Below, piece after piece: positions 5,726 through 10,265 of a DNA stretch of 10,265 nt (the stretch's first letter is position 1; each line of letters begins with the position of its first letter). The notes beneath the pieces were generated by a model, which ran no database searches, was not told the DNA's origin, and was given only the letters and a program-made list of their open reading frames with translations. This DNA comes from Alphaproteobacteria bacterium (GTDB taxonomy: Bacteria; Pseudomonadota; Alphaproteobacteria; Micavibrionales; Micavibrionaceae): contig DAOWDF010000028.1 of the NCBI GenBank assembly GCA_030639165.1, positions 1 to 10,265 of the forward strand. Reading direction: 5' to 3'. A program made the position numbers and the translations under genes.

Positions 5726-8029
5726 CTAAACTTTTTGTTTTTCTTTCGGTGAAGGCTTCTTACGGCGGCGTTTTTGAGTTTCTTGCTCATAAGAGAAGAC
5801 CAGTTCCTTGCCGTCATAATCAATGATAGCCAGACCGCCATTTTCCAATCTGCCGAATAATATTTCCTCGGCTAATGGACGTTTGATCTTCTCTTGAATT
5901 ATCCGCCCCAAAGGCCGCGCGCCCATAGTAATATCAAAGCCTTTATCAGCAAGATATTTACGCGCCTTTTTGCTTAGCTCAATCGTCACATTCTTATCTG
6001 AAAGCTGAGCCTCTAATTGAATGGTAAATTTATCGACCACTTTTTCAACTGTTTTAGGCGACAGATTACTAAACGGAACTATCGCATCAAGGCGGTTTCT
6101 AAATTCAGGAGTGAACGCCTTGGTGATTGCATCACTATTCGTATAATCCATATCGCCTACTTCACGACCAAAGCCAATCGGAGTTTTGGCCATGTCGGAC
6201 GCTCCCGCATTTGTGGTCATGATTAAGATTACATTGCGGAAATCTATGCTCTTACCGTTATTGTCAGTAAGCTTGCCGTAATCCATTACTTGCAATAACA
6301 GATTGAACAAATCAGGGTGAGCTTTCTCGATCTCGTCCAGCAACAATACGCAATGCGGGTGCTGATCAACTTTATCAGTAAGCAGGCCGCCCTGTTCAAA
6401 TCCTACATATCCCGGAGGTGTTCCGATTAGTCGCGATACGGAGTGGCGCTCCATATATTCGGACATATCAAAACGCAGCAACTCCACGCCTAATGATTTA
6501 GCCAGCTGCCGCGCAACTTCGGTTTTACCGACACCAGTAGGGCCAGCAAATAAATAGCTACCGATTGGCTTTTCAGGATCACGCAATCCTGCGCGCGCCA
6601 TCTTAATGGAATCGGATAGTACGTTAATTGCAGGATCTTGATCATAAACTAGAGTTTTCAAATCACGCTCAAGGCTTTGCAAGGCTTGCTTATCATTCTT
6701 ATTAATCGTAGTTGAAGGAATGCGCGCAATGACAGCTACTACATCTTCAATGTCTTTCTTACCGATCGTCTTTTTGCGCTTCTCTTCGGGAACCAGCATT
6801 TGCGCGGCGCCAACTTCATCAATAATATCTATGGCTTTGTCTGGCAACTTTCGGTCACCAATATATTTAACAGATAGATCAACCGCGGCGATCAGCGCGG
6901 ATTTTGTGTATTTAACTTTATGGTGCTTCTCATAGTAAGCACTAAGACCTTGCAGGATTTTGATAGTGTCTTCTATACTTGGCTCTTCAACGTCGATTTT
7001 CTGGAAACGGCGCACCAGAGCGCGGTCTTTCTCGAAATGATTACGATATTCTTTATATGTAGTTGAACCAATGCAGCGTAGCTCGCCATTAGAAAGGGCT
7101 GGTTTCAGCAAATTAGATGCATCCATAGCACCGCCGCTAGTCGCGCCCGCGCCAATAATAGTGTGGATTTCATCGATGAATAAAACCGATTCTTCTATGT
7201 TCTCCAATTCCGCAAGCACGGCCTTAAGGCGTTCTTCAAAGTCACCGCGATAACGGGTTCCTGCAAGCAAAGCCCCCATATCTAGCGAATAAATCACTGC
7301 CCCGTGTAAAACTTCAGGAACGTCTTTATCGTTAATACGCTTTGCTAGACCTTCAGCGATTGCAGTTTTACCAACCCCAGGATCACCAACATAAAGAGGG
7401 TTGTTTTTTGATCTACGGCATAAAATTTGAATTGTACGCTCAACTTCTTTCTCGCGGCCAATTAATGGATCAATCTTGCCCTCATCGGCCTTTTCATTAA
7501 GATTAACGCAATAAGCATCGAGTGCCTCTTTGCCGATTTTAGGGTCTTGAGGCTCCTCAACGCCTTGCGGGGTTGCCTCAATATTATTCTTACCGCCGAC
7601 CTTGGCAATACCGTGCGATATATAGTTAACCGCATCAAAACGCGTCATTTCGCGCTCTTGGAGTGAATATACGGCGTGGCTCTCACGCTCTGAAAATAGT
7701 GCAACAAGCACGTTTGCACCTGTGACTTCCTCACGCCCAGATGATTGGACATGGATTGCTGCACGCTGCAATACACGCTGGAATGCATTTGTAGGCTTGG
7801 ATTCTTCTGCCTCCATATTAATCATGCTACCCAGATCATTATCAATATAATGCAGCAACGAAGATGAAAGCTCGTCAATATCAATACCGCAAGAACGCAA
7901 AACCGCCATTGCGTCAGAATCACTGGCCAAAGCTAGTAGTAAATGTTCAAGCGTTGCATATTCATGGTGCTTGTCATTAGCAATTGCGAGAGCGCGGTGC
8001 AGAGTTTGTTCTAGGTTCTTTGATAACAT
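5726..8029 (-). CDS. clpA: ATP-dependent Clp protease ATP-binding subunit ClpA
   Basis: ClpA is the hexameric AAA+ unfoldase that feeds proteins to ClpP, including N-degron substrates delivered by ClpS. The 767 residues show the N-terminal double Clp repeat (about 1-140), which docks ClpS, then AAA+ D1 with Walker A GDPGVGKT (215-222), Walker B VLFIDE (282-287) and pore loop YRG (260-262). D2 follows with Walker A GPTGVGKT (496-503), pore loop GYVG (540-543), Walker B VLLLDE (561-566) and sensor-2 GARPL (703-707). There is no ClpB-type middle domain. IGF (618-620) occupies the ClpP-docking loop (IGL in E. coli), so pairing with ClpP is expected. The C-terminus ends in a strongly basic tail (KRRRKK then KEKQK, 753-766). 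GGGAT lies about eight bases before the ATG. clpS lies 236 bases upstream on the same strand; the gap may contain a separate clpA promoter. clpP is not in the window. Confidence 0.98.
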   Translation of the reverse strand: MLSKNLEQTLHRALAIANDKHHEYATLEHLLLALASDSDAMAVLRSCGIDIDELSSSLLHYIDNDLGSMINMEAEESKPTNAFQRVLQRAAIHVQSSGREEVTGANVLVALFSERESHAVYSLQEREMTRFDAVNYISHGIAKVGGKNNIEATPQGVEEPQDPKIGKEALDAYCVNLNEKADEGKIDPLIGREKEVERTIQILCRRSKNNPLYVGDPGVGKTAIAEGLAKRINDKDVPEVLHGAVIYSLDMGALLAGTRYRGDFEERLKAVLAELENIEESVLFIDEIHTIIGAGATSGGAMDASNLLKPALSNGELRCIGSTTYKEYRNHFEKDRALVRRFQKIDVEEPSIEDTIKILQGLSAYYEKHHKVKYTKSALIAAVDLSVKYIGDRKLPDKAIDIIDEVGAAQMLVPEEKRKKTIGKKDIEDVVAVIARIPSTTINKNDKQALQSLERDLKTLVYDQDPAINVLSDSIKMARAGLRDPEKPIGSYLFAGPTGVGKTEVARQLAKSLGVELLRFDMSEYMERHSVSRLIGTPPGYVGFEQGGLLTDKVDQHPHCVLLLDEIEKAHPDLFNLLLQVMDYGKLTDNNGKSIDFRNVILIMTTNAGASDMAKTPIGFGREVGDMDYTNSDAITKAFTPEFRNRLDAIVPFSNLSPKTVEKVVDKFTIQLEAQLSDKNVTIELSKKARKYLADKGFDITMGARPLGRIIQEKIKRPLAEEILFGRLENGGLAIIDYDGKELVFSYEQETQKRRRKKPSPKEKQKV

Positions 8030-8133
8030 TGAAACATCCCATATTTATGAATTTGATAAGAGAGTGGCTGATATATTACCACAATATGTTTTACACTGCT
8101 ACGCCTTGATAAAAGGTTAATTCATACAAATTT

Positions 8134-8147
8134 AATATGCACATATT
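8134..8147. repeat. Short inverted repeat upstream of clpA
   Basis: AATATG and CATATT arms are separated by two bases, about 105 bases upstream of the clpA start. An inverted copy of the right-hand part (ACATATTG, 8141-8148) occurs as CAATATGT at 8082-8089, and TTTTACACT occurs twice in the same gap (8089-8097 and 8161-8169). In such AT-rich DNA these may be coincidental, but the position suits an operator. Confidence 0.25.
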
Positions 8148-8187
8148 GTTTTTGCTTTATTTTTACACTAGGCAGCGGAGGCGAATA

Positions 8188-8219
8188 GAATTTTAACGTA
8201 TATTAATACGTGAATTTTA
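8188..8219. repeat. Direct repeats exactly flanking an inverted repeat in the clpS-clpA gap
   Basis: GAATTTTA (8188-8195) is followed immediately by an inverted repeat (ACGTAT, four-base centre ATTA, ATACGT; 8196-8211) and then by a second GAATTTTA (8212-8219) with no extra base between them. On the minus strand it lies about 45 bases after the clpS stop and about 165 bases before the clpA start. No T-run follows the hairpin, so an operator or an RNA-processing signal is more likely than a terminator (inference). Confidence 0.5.
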
Positions 8220-8265
8220 TGAGAGCAACGATTACAACGTGTAAAGGTAAATGAAAAATACTATG

Positions 8266-8601
8266 TTATTCTTTTTCCATGGTGCATTGTAATGGCTGCT
8301 CATTGGCGTGAGCGAAGTCCGTTACTTGCGCAACTTTAGTTTCGGCAACTTCAAAGGTGAAAATACCGCAAACACCAACGCCACGGCGATGAACATGCAG
8401 CATAATATCCGTAGCTTCCTGACGGCTTTTCTTGAAAATGCTCTCAAGCACATGCACGACAAATTCCATCGGCGTGTAATCATCGTTAAGCAAAAGCACC
8501 TTATACATTGATGGCTTTTGCACCTTTGGTTTAGTTTTTAAGGCAAGGTTATGTTGCTCTTGCCCATCATCTTCATTATTCATATCGCCATTATCAGACA
8601 T
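8266..8601 (-). CDS. clpS: ATP-dependent Clp protease adaptor ClpS
   Basis: ClpS recognises proteins bearing N-terminal Leu, Phe, Tyr or Trp and hands them to ClpA in the cytoplasm. The 111 residues consist of a flexible, polar N-terminal extension (1-31), which in known ClpS proteins inserts into the ClpA pore, and the folded core YKVLLLNDDYTPMEFVVHVL (33-52). LHVHRRGVGVCGIFTFEVAE (68-87) and the C-terminal PLQCTMEKE follow. Asn39, Asp40 and His71 align with the E. coli residues that bind the substrate alpha-amino group (Asn34, Asp35, His66), and Met45 aligns with the gatekeeper Met40, so the N-degron pocket is intact. A good Shine-Dalgarno sequence GAGAAG sits nine bases before the chosen ATG, which decides against the internal Met7. 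It lies immediately upstream of clpA on the same strand. The ClpS1 type is favoured over the shorter ClpS2 paralogue by its overall match. Confidence 0.98.
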   Translation of the reverse strand: MSDNGDMNNEDDGQEQHNLALKTKPKVQKPSMYKVLLLNDDYTPMEFVVHVLESIFKKSRQEATDIMLHVHRRGVGVCGIFTFEVAETKVAQVTDFAHANEQPLQCTMEKE

Positions 8602-8644
8602 ATTAATTAACTTCTCATCATGCGAGTCATTTGATACAGCTCAT

Positions 8645-8674
8645 ATAATAGCAAATATAACCTTGATAATACAA
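8645..8674 (-). promoter_or_regulatory. Possible clpS promoter
   Basis: On the minus strand, TTGTAT (8669-8674) and TATTAT (8645-8650) are separated by 18 bases, which would give a leader of roughly 35-40 bases before the clpS ATG. The -10 matches the consensus at five of six positions and the -35 at only three. No heat-shock sigma32 pattern was seen. Confidence 0.33.
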
Positions 8675-8703
8675 GCATTGCTGTAATTTTGAAAAGTTGG
8701 AAC

Positions 8704-8733
8704 TTGACATAATTTTAAGTTCTGTGTTACTAG
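8704..8733 (+). promoter_or_regulatory. Possible promoter of the small secreted protein gene
   Basis: A perfect TTGACA (8704-8709) lies about 70 bases before the ATG of the small gene. The best -10 at suitable spacing is the poor TACTAG (8728-8733, 18-base spacer). A six-base inverted repeat, GAACTT (8700-8705) and AAGTTC (8717-8722), overlaps the -35 and could be an operator. Confidence 0.33.
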
Positions 8734-8776
8734 ATATACCCAAGGGATAATTACAAAGTTAATTAGGGAATAAATT

Positions 8777-9040
8777 ATGCGCAATATTTTGATATTATCA
8801 ATTTTTACAATTATAGCATTTGTGCCATTTATGGCTTTTGCGGATACATTTGGCGAACGCTTTAATGCTGACACACCTAATGGTCTTGGCGAATATATGA
8901 TGGACGATGTAGAAATTCAGAATATAGCAATGGATGAAGTTGCCGAAGATCTGCAAGATATTATGCCTGCATCTGGCGAAGTGGCTGAAACAGAAATATC
9001 TGTGGAGCCAACCGTTGAAACCAAACCTGAAGATATATAG
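8777..9040 (+). CDS. Small secreted acidic protein of unknown function
   Basis: I do not recognise a family. The 87-residue product starts with a clear Sec signal peptide (Arg2, hydrophobic 4-19, likely cleavage after AFA at 22) and leaves a mature chain of about 65 residues. The mature chain begins DTFGERFNADTP, is rich in Glu and Asp with almost no basic residues, and ends in a Glu/Thr/Pro-rich tail that is probably disordered. It has no cysteine, so a lipoprotein is excluded. Export to the periplasm or outside is inferred. AGGGAA lies six bases before the ATG, and a tandem TAG-TAG closes the frame, both favouring a real gene over a chance frame. A minus-strand open frame across 8641-8874 lacks comparable support. 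The gene is divergent from clpS, and its end lies only 17 bases from the end of the convergent trhP-like gene. Confidence 0.65.
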   Translation: MRNILILSIFTIIAFVPFMAFADTFGERFNADTPNGLGEYMMDDVEIQNIAMDEVAEDLQDIMPASGEVAETEISVEPTVETKPEDI

Positions 9041-9057
9041 TAGATTGCTATAACTAT

Positions 9058-10265
9058 CTAAGCTTTTTCTCGCATATCATGCTCTAGCATTTCACCATGT
9101 TTTTTCTTGGCTAATAGCTTACGTGCTTTTTCGTATTGCGGATCATTCCAGAATATCAAACACCCGTTACAACCCTTACCACAGCAACCCTCAACACCGA
9201 AACGAGACGTTTTGGATCGACGCTCCATAACCTCTTCGCTTATGGTTTCCTGTAATTTTTCCAAGCGATCAGGATAGCTGGTATCTGGCGCTTGGCCTAG
9301 CTCAATTTTCTGGCCTAACTTATCAAGCTTTAAACGCTGCCACTCTTCTTCGGTTAGTGAAGTTTCTTTACGGATAACTGAATATGGTGGGAAATTTATC
9401 TTTAAATTTGCAATGTCTTCCTGATCAAAAGCAGAGAAAGGGATGCGCAAAGCCCTTTGTGGCCCTGCATGGACTTCGCTTTGCAAGTCCTTACGCCCCT
9501 CCAGATCAAACTCATATATACGAAGTAAAACCGTGGATTGAGTAATCGGGGAAAGGAATTCAAGAACTTCACCTGATACCATCTGGTTTTTGATCTCAAC
9601 AATAAAATGCTCATCAGTGACTTCGCGGATAATGCCAGCATATTCCCATGAAGCCATGGCCTTTGTGTTCTCATAATTATGAGCAAAATTCTTCAAGCGT
9701 CCATCATGGAAAGCCATGGTATAACCACGATTACCAACAGTTTCCAGCTCTTTCATATATTGGCGCGGTGACCAATTTTCTGGGTCGGCGTAGTAATCAT
9801 CAATCGCGCGACGATACGCCCCTGCAACAACGGCCACATAATACGGGCTTTTATTACGCCCTTCTACTTTCAGACTATCAATACCAATTCGAAGATAATC
9901 ATCGAGTTTTGGCATCATGCACATATCTTTGGAATTAAGGATGTAAGACCCACGTTGATCTTCTTCGATAGGCATAAGCTCACCCGGTCTGTGGCCTTCT
10001 TGCAGCACAAACTCGAACAGTTCCATGTTCTCTTCAGTGAGCTGTAACTCCTTGAGTGATCCATCATTAAGGCGTAGATGTACCTTATATTGCCAGCGGC
10101 ATGAATTAGCGCAATTACCTTGATTAGCGCCGCGCTCTGCCATGAAATTAGATAGCAAGCAACGACCAGAATAAGTCATACACATTGCGCCATGAACAAA
10201 CGTTTCAAGCTTTACATCAGGACAGCGATCACGGATTTCCTCTAGCTCATTAAAGGTAACTTCAC
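9058..10265 (-). CDS. trhP: U32-family protein, tRNA U34 hydroxylation protein TrhP type (5' end missing)
   Basis: TrhP (YegQ) hydroxylates uridine 34 of certain tRNAs to 5-hydroxyuridine using prephenate-derived chemistry; older annotation calls it a collagenase-like peptidase U32. The frame is open to the window edge: residues before the Met at 10185 read EVTFNELEEIRDRCPDVKLE and then TFVHGA, matching the YegQ EEIRNQVPD...FVHGA region, so about the first 150 residues are outside. Four conserved cysteines, predicted [4Fe-4S] ligands, follow in MCMTYSGRCLLS and GNCANSCRWQY. Further family motifs are HRPGE, YILNSKD, LKVEGRNKSPYYVA and YRRAIDD. Beyond the E. coli-like core is a C-terminal extension holding CCGKGCNGC (codons at 9160-9186), absent from E. 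coli YegQ and a possible second metal site. The distinction from other U32 proteins (RlhA, UbiU, UbiV) rests on overall resemblance to YegQ. The stop lies close to that of the small secreted protein gene. Confidence 0.92.
   Translation of the reverse strand, partial: EVTFNELEEIRDRCPDVKLETFVHGAMCMTYSGRCLLSNFMAERGANQGNCANSCRWQYKVHLRLNDGSLKELQLTEENMELFEFVLQEGHRPGELMPIEEDQRGSYILNSKDMCMMPKLDDYLRIGIDSLKVEGRNKSPYYVAVVAGAYRRAIDDYYADPENWSPRQYMKELETVGNRGYTMAFHDGRLKNFAHNYENTKAMASWEYAGIIREVTDEHFIVEIKNQMVSGEVLEFLSPITQSTVLLRIYEFDLEGRKDLQSEVHAGPQRALRIPFSAFDQEDIANLKINFPPYSVIRKETSLTEEEWQRLKLDKLGQKIELGQAPDTSYPDRLEKLQETISEEVMERRSKTSRFGVEGCCGKGCNGCLIFWNDPQYEKARKLLAKKKHGEMLEHDMREKA

Noticed and set aside
8641..8874. 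A 77-residue open frame on the minus strand across the clpS upstream region.
   Set aside because: It is antisense to the signal peptide of the small secreted protein and covers the likely promoters; composition is AT-driven and no family resemblance is seen.
9038..9063. A weak TAGAT/ATCTA inverted repeat between the convergent ends of the small secreted gene and trhP, considered as a terminator.
   Set aside because: Only five A/T-rich base pairs with a long loop and no T-run; too weak to call.
1..10265. Mobile elements, CRISPR arrays, tRNA or rRNA genes.
   Set aside because: No transposase or integrase coding, no regularly spaced repeats and no tRNA-like cloverleaf ends were noticed by reading; a covariance-model search was not possible.

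Overview
The window looks like chromosome from an AT-rich alphaproteobacterium (G+C roughly 40% by eye). The order biotin carboxylase, Aat, DUF2155 protein, NDUFA12-like complex I protein is a typical alphaproteobacterial neighbourhood, and NDUFA12 is confined to alphaproteobacteria and mitochondria. ClpA and ClpS are also of alphaproteobacterial type. I cannot fix the order; a divergent low-GC lineage of the Rickettsiales, Holosporales or Micavibrionales kind would fit. There is no sign of an insertion sequence, phage, CRISPR array, rRNA or tRNA, and no gene looks broken apart from the two cut by the window edges.

Left part (1-3424). The 3' nine-tenths of accC and then aat run on the + strand. 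They meet, with a 4-base overlap of stop codons, a minus-strand group NDUFA12-like gene, mlaD-like gene, DUF2155 gene. This group covers fatty acid precursor supply, tagging of proteins for N-degron decay, a complex I assembly/structural protein, and two envelope proteins.

Middle part (3425-5725). A RidA-family gene (+) ends tail to tail, again with a 4-base overlap, against an unusual minus-strand gene. That gene encodes an intact CheY-like receiver fused to a guanine-deaminase-like domain whose two zinc cysteines are replaced by Thr and Gly. Divergent from it is an unrecognised protein (+) with a pilin-like hydrophobic N-terminus and four cysteines. The following 187-base gap holds a perfect 16-base palindrome just downstream of a sigma70-like promoter that has no gene of its own.

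Right part (5726-10265). clpS and clpA lie in that order on the minus strand, separated by 236 AT-rich bases. These bases carry an 8-base direct repeat exactly flanking a 16-base inverted repeat. A small secreted acidic protein of unknown function is encoded divergently from clpS. The window ends in the 3' part of a U32-family tRNA hydroxylation gene (trhP/yegQ type), which carries a cysteine-rich C-terminal extension.

Functionally, Aat, ClpS and ClpA are the tagging enzyme, recognition adaptor and unfoldase of the bacterial N-degron pathway and lie within about 7 kb of one another; clpP is not in the window. The strongest candidate for something undescribed is the receiver/pseudo-deaminase fusion.
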